Positions 34,322-41,885 are shown, numbered from the stretch's first letter. The stretch: DNA of 43,958 bases from Thermocrinis sp. (GCA_028276475.1 JAPYWH010000011.1:1-43958); one strand, 5' to 3'. A program made the numbers and translations. The notes: generated from the letters alone by a model not told the origin.

Positions 34322-35155
34322 CTAAAAACTGAGGTTTGCAAGCATTGAAAGATACCCAGTGGTCAAAAGCACTCCCAGAATTATTAAGGCTAAGCCACCT
34401 ACAAGCTCCACCACACCAAAGAACCTTCCAAAGCTCCTAACAAATCCCAAGAATAGGGAGAGTAAGCCTCCCGCCACCATAAAGGGAATACCCAAGCCCA
34501 TGGAGTAAGAAAACAAGAGTATGGCACCCTGCGTGGCAGTCTCCTGTTGGGATGCATAAAGTAGAATGCTTCCAAGAACTGGTCCAATGCAGGGAGACCA
34601 ACCAAAGGCAAAGAAAGTGCCTACCAAAAAGGCACCAAAGATGGGAACCCCTCCAGTTTTCACCTCAAGCCTTTTTTGGGCGTATAGCTTTTCATGAACA
34701 CCAAAGGCATACAAAAACAAAACCAACAACACTATGCCAAGCAGGTCAAAGAGCAGTTTTTGGCTTATGGCAGAAAAAAGGTAAAGGGCTACCAAAAAGG
34801 CAGAAAAGCCGAGAATTTCCCTTAAAAAGTTCGGTCTCAAAAAGGCTCCCGCAAAGTGAATACCAAAGAAAACCACCACACCACCACCCACCTTGGCTAT
34901 GAGGTCCTGGTAGCTTCTAAGGAACTGCCCCACAGTGGTGGCGGACGCCCCAAGGAGGGTAAAGACCAAAGAAAAACCAAGAACAAAAAGGATAGAAGCA
35001 AGAAATACCTTGAAGTTAAAGCCCTTGGGTTGTGCTTGCGCACCTGCCACGCCAGAAAGGTAAGAAAGATAGCCCGGGACAATAGGCAAAACGCAGGGAG
35101 ACAAAAAAGACAAAATGCCCGCAGTAAAGGCTATAAATACAGAAACTTCACCCAT
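34322..35155 (-). CDS. ccdA: Cytochrome c biogenesis protein CcdA, with an extra membrane insert
   Basis: The 277-residue membrane protein has the two redox-active Pro-Cys motifs of the CcdA/DsbD core: SFLSPCVLPIVPGYLSYLSG (Cys21) and FAFGWSPCIGPVLGS (Cys189). It passes electrons from cytoplasmic thioredoxin to periplasmic thiol proteins for cytochrome c assembly. It is longer than usual: residues about 111-165 form an additional hydrophobic pair of helices before the second half. It overlaps the aldehyde dehydrogenase stop by 8 bp. No thioredoxin-like partner is adjacent. Confidence 0.93.
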   Translation of the reverse strand: MGEVSVFIAFTAGILSFLSPCVLPIVPGYLSYLSGVAGAQAQPKGFNFKVFLASILFVLGFSLVFTLLGASATTVGQFLRSYQDLIAKVGGGVVVFFGIHFAGAFLRPNFLREILGFSAFLVALYLFSAISQKLLFDLLGIVLLVLFLYAFGVHEKLYAQKRLEVKTGGVPIFGAFLVGTFFAFGWSPCIGPVLGSILLYASQQETATQGAILLFSYSMGLGIPFMVAGGLLSLFLGFVRSFGRFFGVVELVGGLALIILGVLLTTGYLSMLANLSF

Positions 35156-36584
35156 GGATGTTAAATATAACCATTTTTATTTCCGTATAGTCCTCTATGG
35201 CATACTTTGGACCTTCCCTTCCTACACCCGAGAACTTAACGCCACCGTAGGGCATGTGGTCTGCCCGGAAGTTGGGACCTTCGTTTATGAGCACTCCGCC
35301 TGCCTTTATGCCCCTTATAAAAGCCCAAGCGGTGTCTATACTTTGAGTAAAAACACCCACCTGCAAGCCGTAATCAGAGTCATTGACCAAGTTGATGGCT
35401 TCCTCTACATCCCTGTAAGGATTGACCACCACTACCGGTGCAAAGGCTTCCTCTCTAAAAAGCTTGGCGTTTGGTGGAACAAGGCTAACCACCGTAGGTG
35501 TCAGAACACTAGAAATCCTATCACCACAAGAAACACCACCAGTTATAAGCTTTGAGCCCATCTGCAACGCCTCGTCTATCCAGCCTTGAACCCTTTCCAC
35601 TTCGGCGGTGGAGATCATGGGACCCACATCAGTCTTCTCGTCCATCGGGTCTCCTACCTGGAGCTTTTCCACCTCGGAGGAGAGCTTTTGCAAAAACTCT
35701 TCGAACAGGTCTTCGTGGACAAAAACTCTTTGAACGGATATACAAACCTGCCCCGCTATGGCGTACCCACCGAGGATGGTTTTCTGGACAGCCTTTTGGA
35801 GGTCTCCGTCCTTGTGCAAAACTATGGCGGAGTTGGAGCCAAGCTCAAGGACAAGCTTTTTTATTCCGCACTGTCTGGCTATTATTTCACCAACCTTTCT
35901 GCTACCCGTAAAGGAAACAACCCTTACATCCGGATGGGTGGTTATCACCCTGCCTACCTCTCCAAAGCCCGGTAGCACAGAAATGGCGGATGGTGGAAAG
36001 CCTGCCTCAAGGAGTATTTCTCCCAGCATCAAAGGAGTTAAAGGTGTCCTCTCGGATGGCTTCAGGATAACAGCATTGCCCGCCGCCAGGGCAGGAGCAA
36101 CCTTGTGCATAGAAAGGTTCAACGGAAAGTTAAAGGGTGTGATGGCACTTACTATGCCCACCGGCTCCCTTACATAAAAACCAAACTTTCCTCTTCCGTT
36201 GGGATGGGCATCTATGGGAATAACCTCGCCACCTATTCTTTTGGCTTCTTCCGCAGAAAAGAGGAGGGTCTGAATAGCCCTCTGAACCTCCGTCCTTGCT
36301 TCTCTTATGGTCTTCCCTACCTCCAAGACCAAAGTCCTTGCAAACTCCTCAGCCCTCTCTTCCAAAAGCTTGGCAGTTTTCATAAGCAAGTTATATCTTT
36401 CGTAAGGAGTGAGCTTTGCCATCTCCTTGGCACCCTCTTTGGCAACTTCCACTGCCTTGAGGGCTTCCTCCTCCGTAGCAAAGCATACCTTGGCAACTGT
36501 CTCCTGAGTATAGGGATACTTTATTTCTATTAGGTTGTCTGTTTTTACAAACTCTCCACCCAAAAGAAGCCTTTTCTCAACCAT
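35148..36584 (-). CDS. NAD(P)-dependent aldehyde dehydrogenase
   Basis: The 478-residue product has the whole aldehyde dehydrogenase pattern: TPFNFPLNLSMHKVAPALAAGN, KPSERTPLTPL, SFTGSRKVGE, the catalytic Glu in LELGSN, the catalytic Cys in GQVCISVQR, and EEAFAPVVVV. It oxidises an aldehyde to an acid. Features are near the lactaldehyde and non-phosphorylating glyceraldehyde-3-phosphate groups, but the substrate cannot be decided. TAAAAT lies 8 nt before the ATG. The gene is divergent from a small plus ORF. Confidence 0.92.
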   Translation of the reverse strand: MVEKRLLLGGEFVKTDNLIEIKYPYTQETVAKVCFATEEEALKAVEVAKEGAKEMAKLTPYERYNLLMKTAKLLEERAEEFARTLVLEVGKTIREARTEVQRAIQTLLFSAEEAKRIGGEVIPIDAHPNGRGKFGFYVREPVGIVSAITPFNFPLNLSMHKVAPALAAGNAVILKPSERTPLTPLMLGEILLEAGFPPSAISVLPGFGEVGRVITTHPDVRVVSFTGSRKVGEIIARQCGIKKLVLELGSNSAIVLHKDGDLQKAVQKTILGGYAIAGQVCISVQRVFVHEDLFEEFLQKLSSEVEKLQVGDPMDEKTDVGPMISTAEVERVQGWIDEALQMGSKLITGGVSCGDRISSVLTPTVVSLVPPNAKLFREEAFAPVVVVNPYRDVEEAINLVNDSDYGLQVGVFTQSIDTAWAFIRGIKAGGVLINEGPNFRADHMPYGGVKFSGVGREGPKYAIEDYTEIKMVIFNIHG

Positions 36585-36592
36585 AATGCTAA

Positions 36593-36598
36593 ATTTTA
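36593..36598 (-). promoter_or_regulatory. Putative -10 box of the aldehyde dehydrogenase gene
   Basis: On the minus strand TAAAAT ends 8 nt before the ATG at 36584 and no ribosome site is present. Confidence 0.4.
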
Positions 36599-36664
36599 AT
36601 CCACATTGACGGAAAACACCGCAAGCCTTATTCTTAAAAAGAAGTATTACAAAAAACCTGGGAG

Positions 36665-36829
36665 ATGGCGGTTTTTGACCTCATAGACTGGCTTGAGGAA
36701 CCAAAAAGCAGAAGATTGATTGAAACATATTTCAAGGGTAAGATGCCCACAAAAAATGACTTTCCTAAAGAGTGCCCATACACCTTTGAACGGGTGATGG
36801 AACATAAACCTTGGGTGGAATTAACTTAG
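36665..36829 (+). CDS. Possible small protein of 54 residues
   Basis: The frame ATG 36665 to TAG 36829 fills the gap between the aldehyde dehydrogenase and aldolase genes. Its composition is protein-like: FDLIDWLEEPKSRR, then YFKGKMPTKNDFPKE, then a Cys-Pro turn and a helix ending in EHKPWVELT. GGGAG lies directly before the ATG, which is closer than ideal. Its end overlaps the convergent aldolase by 9 bp. No family is recognised. Confidence 0.5.
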   Translation: MAVFDLIDWLEEPKSRRLIETYFKGKMPTKNDFPKECPYTFERVMEHKPWVELT

Positions 36830-37360
36830 CAAAATATGACAGGACCTTTCCAAAACAGAGATAAGACTGTAGCCCTCCAAGGGATCGTTGCCTACGGAAA
36901 AGACGCCATGTCCCCTTACCACCACAAGTTTTGAATTTTTTAGCTCTTCTGAGACCGCACGGGCAAGTTCAAGGCTACCCGAAGGATAATCGGGCAGGAC
37001 CTTTATGCTACTTAGCAGGGCTTTTCCCTCCGAATCAATGGGCTCTATGTGATCCAAAGACATGGAAAGGATCACCGCCCTTGGTGGATGGGCATGGACC
37101 ACTGCCCTGTGGGAGGTTTGCAGGTATATTTCTTTATGCACCACCCACTCGGAGGATGCCCTCTTCTCAAGGACGCTTCCGCCGTATAAGGGCAGTTCTA
37201 TGATGTCCTCCAAAGAGAGCTCCCCCACATGCCTACCAGTTCTGGTTATTAAAACCCTCCCATCCAACCTTACGGATAGGTTTCCCGCCCTGGCATCTAC
37301 GAGCCCTTCTTTGAACAAAAGCTGTCCTGCCTTGATAATTTTTAGCTTGTAATATAGCAT
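36821..37360 (-). CDS. Class II aldolase (fuculose/ribulose phosphate aldolase type)
   Basis: The product is 179 residues from the ATG at 37360. The longer frame to 37414 would run into the tRNA and is rejected, because a TATAAT box lies 7 nt before 37360. It has the family pattern ARAGNLSVRL (phosphate site), SSEWVVHKEIY (catalytic Glu region), the zinc ligands HAHPP, and VRGHGVFSVG with the third His. It splits a sugar phosphate by retro-aldol cleavage. The substrate may be fuculose 1-phosphate or a 5-deoxy sugar phosphate from nucleoside salvage. Confidence 0.88.
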   Translation of the reverse strand: MLYYKLKIIKAGQLLFKEGLVDARAGNLSVRLDGRVLITRTGRHVGELSLEDIIELPLYGGSVLEKRASSEWVVHKEIYLQTSHRAVVHAHPPRAVILSMSLDHIEPIDSEGKALLSSIKVLPDYPSGSLELARAVSEELKNSKLVVVRGHGVFSVGNDPLEGYSLISVLERSCHILLS

Positions 37361-37375
37361 TTTTTGTATTATAAT
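37347..37375 (+). promoter_or_regulatory. tRNA-Lys promoter
   Basis: TTGTAA (37347-37352), a 17-nt spacer and TATAAT (37370-37375) precede the tRNA at 37387 by 11 nt. Confidence 0.7.
37368..37373 (-). promoter_or_regulatory. Putative -10 box of the aldolase gene, overlapping the tRNA promoter
   Basis: The minus-strand TATAAT shares its bases with the tRNA -10 box because the region reads ATTATAAT, a palindrome. It ends 7 nt before the aldolase ATG. No matching -35 hexamer is seen on this strand. Confidence 0.45.
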
Positions 37376-37386
37376 GAATGGTCTTA

Positions 37387-37460
37387 GAGCCGGTAGCTCA
37401 GTCAGGTAGAGCAACGGACTTTTAATCCGTGGGTCGAGGGTTCAAATCCCTCCCGGCTCA
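37387..37460 (+). tRNA. tRNA-Lys (anticodon UUU)
   Basis: The 74-nt sequence folds into a full cloverleaf. The acceptor stem is GAGCCGG/CCGGCTC with discriminator A, the D arm is GCTC/GAGC, the anticodon loop is CTTTTAA (anticodon TTT), and the T arm has GAGGG/CCCTC around TTCAAAT. The 3' CCA is not encoded (the next bases are CAT). It converges on glmU, whose stop is only 2 nt away. Confidence 0.97.
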
Positions 37461-37462
37461 CA

Positions 37463-38851
37463 TTACAAAAGCTTTTCTTTGCCCTTACCCTTCAATATCC
37501 TAAGCCTTGCCCTTGCAATAGCCAAGTCTCCCTCTTCTATGTTCTTGTTGATCACCGAACCTCCCGCAATGTAGGAGTAGTCGCCAAGGGTGATGGGTGC
37601 AATTATGAGGGAGTTGCTACCTATGAAGGCATTCTGACCTACCTTACTCCGGTGTTTTTGCTTTCCGTCGTAGTTGGCAAAGACCACTCCCGCCCCTATG
37701 TTGGTGCGATCGCCTATTTGGGCATCACCTATGTATGCCAAATGCTTAGCGTTTACGTGGCTACCAATCTCGGAGGCTTTAACCTCCACAAAGTTTCCTA
37801 TGTGGGAGCCTTCCCCTATCACGGAATGATTTCTGAGATGGGCAAAGGGTCCCACAATGGCACCGCCTTTAATGTGAGAGTCCCGAATAATGCTGTAGGG
37901 CTCTATGATTGCGCCCTCTTCCACCACTGAGTTTTCTATGACGCTTCCCCTACCTATACGCACCCCTTTGCCTATCTTTGTGTTTCCTCTTAGGGCTACG
38001 CCCGGCTCTATTTCCACCTCCCCCTCAAGCACCACGGAGGGCTCTATCCATACGGTTTCCGGCTGATGGATGGTGTTGCCTTCCACTGCAAGCCTTTCTA
38101 AAATTCTCAGTCTTATCACATTCTCCGCTATCGCCAACTCCCATCGGTTGTTGACACCCATAACCTCCGCCTGATCCTCCGCCATAAAGCTCCTAACCAC
38201 ATAACCTTTTTTGTGCATCAAGGCTATTGCCTCTGTTAGGTATAACTCTCCACTCTTTGGGCTGGGCTGTATGGAAAAGACCACATCCAAAAGATGGGGG
38301 CAGTAAAAGAAATACACACCGCCGTTTATCTCTCTGATCTGCTTTTCTTCAATAGTAGCATCCTTTTCCTCCACTATTTTTATCACATTCCCGCCTTGGT
38401 CCTTTACAACCCTGCCATAGCCCGTTGGGTCTGGAAGAAAGCCCGACAGTAGCAGGGCACTTAATTTTATGTTCTCGTATTCCTCCACCAACTGCATGTA
38501 TCTTTGCATGTTCTTTATGGTTTGAACTTTTACCAAAGGGCTGTCGCCGTTTATCACCAAAAGGTAATCTTGGTAATCCCTCCAAAAGTCCAGGGCGGAG
38601 ATCACTGCGTCTGCGGTGCCACCCTTTGGGTTTCCTTGATGAAAGAAAAAGATGCCATCCTCTCCCTCAAAGACCTTTTTTACCTCCTCCGCCTGATGGC
38701 TAACCACCACGCCGATTTCCCGAAAGTCCAACTCCCTCAAAATGCGTAGCACGTACCAGAGCATGGGCTTGCCAAGGATGGTGTGCAGAACCTTTGCCCT
38801 TTGGCTTTTGAACCTACTTCCCAACCCTGCCGCAAGGATCAACGCTCGCAT
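37463..38851 (-). CDS. glmU: Bifunctional UDP-N-acetylglucosamine pyrophosphorylase / glucosamine-1-phosphate acetyltransferase
   Basis: The 462-residue product has the uridyltransferase signature LAAGLGSRFKSQRAKVLH at the start and a C-terminal left-handed beta helix of hexapeptide repeats (about 250-440). The repeat region includes NFVEVKASEIGSHVNAKHLAYIGDAQIG and NIGAGVVFANYDGKQKH. It makes UDP-GlcNAc for peptidoglycan and LPS. TATAAT lies 6 nt before the ATG without a ribosome site. Confidence 0.96.
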   Translation of the reverse strand: MRALILAAGLGSRFKSQRAKVLHTILGKPMLWYVLRILRELDFREIGVVVSHQAEEVKKVFEGEDGIFFFHQGNPKGGTADAVISALDFWRDYQDYLLVINGDSPLVKVQTIKNMQRYMQLVEEYENIKLSALLLSGFLPDPTGYGRVVKDQGGNVIKIVEEKDATIEEKQIREINGGVYFFYCPHLLDVVFSIQPSPKSGELYLTEAIALMHKKGYVVRSFMAEDQAEVMGVNNRWELAIAENVIRLRILERLAVEGNTIHQPETVWIEPSVVLEGEVEIEPGVALRGNTKIGKGVRIGRGSVIENSVVEEGAIIEPYSIIRDSHIKGGAIVGPFAHLRNHSVIGEGSHIGNFVEVKASEIGSHVNAKHLAYIGDAQIGDRTNIGAGVVFANYDGKQKHRSKVGQNAFIGSNSLIIAPITLGDYSYIAGGSVINKNIEEGDLAIARARLRILKGKGKEKLL

Positions 38852-38857
38852 GTAAAA

Positions 38858-38863
38858 ATTATA
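38858..38863 (-). promoter_or_regulatory. Putative -10 box of glmU (TATAAT)
   Basis: A perfect minus-strand TATAAT ends 6 nt before the glmU ATG, in the 15-bp gap after nadA. No Shine-Dalgarno site is present. Confidence 0.5.
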
Positions 38864-38866
38864 AGC

Positions 38867-39835
38867 TCAAGACAGCCCAAGCATCCTCTCTAAGGGTCTT
38901 CTTGCCTTGGCTATTATTTCCTCGTCCAGCACCACCTCGTTTAGCTCCTCCTTTAGGGTTTTGTAAACCAAGGGCAGTGTTATAGCCTTCATGGTGCAAC
39001 AATAGACAGTCCCGCAGTAGTTCATAGATTGGGGGAATATATACTCCTTGTTAGGGTTTTTCTTGATAAGGGTATGCTTTAGACCTACCTCCGTGATGAC
39101 AATAACCCGGTCTGAGTCGCAGGTGGTGGCGTAGTTTATGATCTGGGAGGTGGAGCCCACAAAGTCCGCCATTTCAATGACTTTGGGGTGGCACTCGGGA
39201 TGCACTGCTACTTTAGCATCTGGGAACTGTTGCTTTAGCCTTTCCAACTCTTTGGCGGTAAATTCAAAGTGTGGGGGACAAAAACCCTGCCATATAACAA
39301 ACTCTTTATCGGGCACATGTTTTTTTACCCAATTGCCCAAGGCTTGGTCTGGGATGAATATGACCTTTTTGCTCTGCAACTTTTGGACAACCTTTATTGC
39401 GTTAGCGGAGGTGACGCACACGTCGGACACCGCCTTTACATCCGCAGAGGTATTCACGTAAGCTACTACCTCGCCGTCGGGATGCTGTTCTTTTAGCTTT
39501 AAAACCTGCTCGGGTCTTATCATGTCTGCCATAGGACAACCTGATTCGGGGTTTGGATGGAGCACCTTCTTTGTAGGGTTCAAGATCTTTGCGGTCTCGC
39601 ACATAAACCTAACTCCGCAGAAAAGGATAATGTCCGCATCCGTTTGGCTTGCCTTTCTGGAAAGCTCCAGCGAATCCCCCACAAAGTCCGCAATGCCCTG
39701 CACCTCCGGTCTTTGGTAGTAATGGGCAAGGATCACTGCGTTCTTTTGCTTTGCTAAGGACCTTATTTCTTCCTGAAGTTCCTTTATATCCTTAGGGCTT
39801 AGGGTCTCCTCTTTGGCAATTTCAAAGGTGAGCAT
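38867..39835 (-). CDS. nadA: Quinolinate synthase A
   Basis: The 322-residue product has NAVILAHYYQRPEVQ at the start, FCGVRFMCETAKIL with the first cluster Cys, VHPECHPKV with the second, and a C-terminal Cys cluster (YCGTVYCCTMKAITL) with the third. It condenses iminoaspartate with dihydroxyacetone phosphate using a [4Fe-4S] cluster for NAD synthesis. It lies 10 bp after rlmB with no obvious ribosome site. Confidence 0.95.
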   Translation of the reverse strand: MLTFEIAKEETLSPKDIKELQEEIRSLAKQKNAVILAHYYQRPEVQGIADFVGDSLELSRKASQTDADIILFCGVRFMCETAKILNPTKKVLHPNPESGCPMADMIRPEQVLKLKEQHPDGEVVAYVNTSADVKAVSDVCVTSANAIKVVQKLQSKKVIFIPDQALGNWVKKHVPDKEFVIWQGFCPPHFEFTAKELERLKQQFPDAKVAVHPECHPKVIEMADFVGSTSQIINYATTCDSDRVIVITEVGLKHTLIKKNPNKEYIFPQSMNYCGTVYCCTMKAITLPLVYKTLKEELNEVVLDEEIIAKARRPLERMLGLS

Positions 39836-39845
39836 AGAAATTAAG

Positions 39846-40571
39846 TTAATCTTCTCTATTCAGTCCGCAAGCCTTAAAGACCTCCCACATGGCAATAGCA
39901 CCAGCGGAGGACACGTTCAAGGAGTTGAGCTTGCCCACCATGGGAATGGAGACCACCAAATCTGCCCTCTCAAGGACACTTTTGGAGACGCCCTCTCCCT
40001 CTGAACCGAACACCAAAGCACAGGGCATAGGAAATTGCACCTTCCTTATGTCCTCTCCTCCCCTTTCCACAACCACCACAAAGCCACCCATTCTTTGAAA
40101 CTCCTCCAGAGACCTCTTTAGGCTCGGCACCCTGCTAAAGGTAAGGTGAAAAACTGCACCCGCGCTCGCCTTCACCACTGTTTGATTTATAGGAAAGCTC
40201 CGGTCCTTTGGCATAAGCACTCCAACCCCACCAAAAACCTCGCATGTTCTTATGAGATTTCCTGCGTTCTGTGGGTCTGTTATGTGGTCCAAAACCAAAA
40301 AGAAGCTGTTTTTCTCAAAGGCTTTTTTAAAAAGTTCCTCTGGGGGAACCAAGGGCACGGGGCTGATAATGGCAACAATTCCCTGCGTCTTTTTTGTGCC
40401 AGCCAGCTCCTCAATTTTTTGCCTTGGCACCCTTTGGATCTTTATTCCCCTCTCTTTGCAGAGCTTTACCACCTGATGGGGAGGATGCCCGTCATGGGCT
40501 ACCAAAACCTTCTCAATGGGTCTGTTTGCCCTAAAGGCTTCTAAAATGGGATTTTTACCATAAACGATCAT
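39846..40571 (-). CDS. rlmB: SpoU/TrmH-family RNA 2'-O-ribose methyltransferase (RlmB type)
   Basis: The 241-residue product has the N-terminal substrate-binding part (VYGKNPILEAFRANRPIEKVLVA) and the three knot motifs DHITDPQNAGNLIRTCEVFG, LVFGSEGEGVS and SIPMVGKLNSLNVSSAGAIAMWE. It probably methylates a guanosine in 23S rRNA. Its ATG overlaps the stop of the upstream small gene by 4 bp. Confidence 0.92.
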   Translation of the reverse strand: MIVYGKNPILEAFRANRPIEKVLVAHDGHPPHQVVKLCKERGIKIQRVPRQKIEELAGTKKTQGIVAIISPVPLVPPEELFKKAFEKNSFFLVLDHITDPQNAGNLIRTCEVFGGVGVLMPKDRSFPINQTVVKASAGAVFHLTFSRVPSLKRSLEEFQRMGGFVVVVERGGEDIRKVQFPMPCALVFGSEGEGVSKSVLERADLVVSIPMVGKLNSLNVSSAGAIAMWEVFKACGLNRED

Positions 40572-40858
40572 ATCTCCAAAAGCCTTTGCTTTATTGCATC
40601 AATAAGATTTTTGTAATAGCCCTCTATCTCTTTGGCAATATCCTCTAACCCCTCTTCTTCAGCCCTTTCCAGAAGGGGGACAACAAAGTTTTCAAGCTGT
40701 AGGGTGTATTCCTTCAAATCTCCCTCCAACTCTTCCCGCGTGTAGTCTTCTATGGTTAAAACATACCTCTGATAGGTCATTTTGGCAAAGAGGAGAATAT
40801 CTTCCAGCTCCCTCTCAAGGTCTCCTCTGTTTGAGCCCGCCTTGGTGATGTCTCCCAT
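40568..40858 (-). CDS. Small helical protein of unknown function
   Basis: The product is 96 residues from the ATG at 40858. The upstream in-frame ATG at 40939 is less likely, because TATTAT at 40866-40871 is a fitting -10 box 7 nt before 40858. It is acidic and helical, with LERELEDILLFAKMTYQRYVLTIEDY and FVVPLLERAEEEGLEDIAKEIEG. No family is recognised. It heads the rlmB-nadA-glmU run. Confidence 0.68.
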   Translation of the reverse strand: MGDITKAGSNRGDLERELEDILLFAKMTYQRYVLTIEDYTREELEGDLKEYTLQLENFVVPLLERAEEEGLEDIAKEIEGYYKNLIDAIKQRLLEI

Positions 40859-40903
40859 AGAGAATATAATATAGGGAAGTTTTTGTGAAGTATTTGTGAA
40901 AGG

Positions 40904-40932
40904 TTGACTTTTGATTTTGTCTGGAATAAAAT
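40904..40932 (+). promoter_or_regulatory. Sigma-70-type promoter of the pilin operon
   Basis: TTGACT (40904-40909), a 17-nt spacer and TAAAAT (40927-40932) predict a start near 40939 and a leader of about 54 nt. This is the best -35/-10 pair in the window. Confidence 0.7.
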
Positions 40933-40941
40933 TAAACATAA

Positions 40942-40968
40942 CCCTCTGTGGGACCGGTCCTGGGAGGG
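40942..40968 (+). promoter_or_regulatory. Leader hairpin of the pilin mRNA
   Basis: CCCTC (40942-40946) can pair with GAGGG (40964-40968), enclosing the perfect palindrome GGACCGGTCC (40951-40960). It lies between the predicted transcription start and the ribosome site GGGAGG of the first pilin. It may stabilise the message or regulate it. The palindrome centre ACCGGT also fits WCCGGW. Confidence 0.45.
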
Positions 40969-40992
40969 AAAAACTTTATGGGAGGTTTAGCC

Positions 40993-41430
40993 ATGAGGCA
41001 ACAGAAGGGTTTCACCCTAATTGAGTTGCTTGTAGTTATAGCCATCATAGCCATCTTGGCATCCTTGGCAATACCGCAGTATCTCAAGTATCAGAGAAAG
41101 GCAAAGGTGAGCTCCTACGCAGAGCCAATCGCAAGGGGTTGCTTAATGGACTTGGCAGCATACTGCATGGAAAACCCAAATGCTAATATGAGCACCGTAA
41201 CTGGTGCAACCTCACCCGGAGCAAACTGTAGGAGCACTTCCGTAAGCACAGCGGGCGGAACCGTTACTCTCAGCGCTTCAGGAACCGCAACTTGTGGAAG
41301 CGATGGGGTTCTGAGCTTTGGCACTGCTAGTAGTGAGGGGATAATCGCAACGCTCAACGGTGTAACTGACTTCAGAGCAAGGTGCTACGCAGACCAAAGT
41401 TCCGTCAGATGCACAGTAGAGCCACAATAA
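40993..41430 (+). CDS. Type IV pilin, six-cysteine
   Basis: The 145-residue product starts at ATG 40993 after GGGAGG. The leader MRQQKG is cut before Phe7, and the mature N-terminus is [24 protein letters not shown] with Glu at +5. Cysteines are at 50, 58, 79, 101, 131 and 140. One N-X-S sequon is at Asn65 (NMS). The globular part is Ser/Thr/Ala-rich. It is a likely major pilin because it has a strong promoter and a terminator after it. The next gene is a paralog with the same cysteine order. Confidence 0.93.
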   Translation: MRQQKGFTLIELLVVIAIIAILASLAIPQYLKYQRKAKVSSYAEPIARGCLMDLAAYCMENPNANMSTVTGATSPGANCRSTSVSTAGGTVTLSASGTATCGSDGVLSFGTASSEGIIATLNGVTDFRARCYADQSSVRCTVEPQ

Positions 41431-41441
41431 CATAACTCTAC

Positions 41442-41464
41442 AGCCCCCTCTTGGGGGCTTTTTT
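41442..41464 (+). terminator. Rho-independent terminator after the first pilin
   Basis: AGCCCCC (41442-41448), loop TCTT and GGGGGCT (41453-41459) form a perfect 7-bp stem followed by a run of T to 41464. The second pilin's ribosome site begins at the next base, so read-through would supply the downstream genes at a lower level. Confidence 0.92.
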
Positions 41465-41474
41465 GGAGATTATT

Positions 41475-41885
41475 ATGAGGAGGGGTTTTACCCTTGTAGA
41501 GCTTTTGGTGGTTATTGCCATTATTGCCATCCTTGTTAGCATTGCGGTTCCCCAATACCTAAACTACACAGAAAGGGCAAGGCTTGCCTCTTATGCCCTT
41601 CCGATGGCAAGGGCTTGTATGGCGGATGTGTCTTCCTATTGTTCTACAGACCCTCCCTCAGCTGGAACGGAGACCTACTCAATAATCGGAAACTCTACCT
41701 TTCCCAACTGTGTGGCAAACCACACCACTCCGGGTGGGACTGTTTATTTTACTGTAGTTGAGGCTTTTCAATGCTCAAACACGGGACTGTTGGTTGCGGG
41801 GAAGTTATATGCTTACCTTTCTACCACAGGGCAGAGGGTGGTGTGTCAGGTGGATGTTAGACCCTTTCGGTGCTTTGTTGAATGA
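41475..41885 (+). CDS. Second type IV pilin, six-cysteine, with N-glycosylation sequons
   Basis: The 136-residue product starts at ATG 41475, 6 nt after GGAG. The leader is MRRG and the mature N-terminus [24 protein letters not shown] has Glu at +5. Cysteines at 48, 56, 79, 100, 124 and 133 align with those of the first pilin, and [10 protein letters not shown] matches [10 protein letters not shown], so the two are paralogs. Sequons are NST (Asn73), NHT (Asn82) and NYT (Asn30). It overlaps the oligosaccharyltransferase gene by 4 bp. Confidence 0.92.
   Translation: MRRGFTLVELLVVIAIIAILVSIAVPQYLNYTERARLASYALPMARACMADVSSYCSTDPPSAGTETYSIIGNSTFPNCVANHTTPGGTVYFTVVEAFQCSNTGLLVAGKLYAYLSTTGQRVVCQVDVRPFRCFVE

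Noticed and set aside
35115-36533. Several plus-strand open frames of 119-146 codons opposite the aldehyde dehydrogenase
   Set aside because: All are shadows of one certain enzyme; none has a ribosome site or coherent motif.
37361-37414. N-terminal extension of the class II aldolase to 37414
   Set aside because: It would run through the shared -10 region into the tRNA-Lys gene, and the extra residues do not fit the family.
40859-40939. Longer version of the small protein starting at 40939
   Set aside because: The extra 27 residues lie over the pilin promoter region and upstream of a good -10 box for the ATG at 40858.
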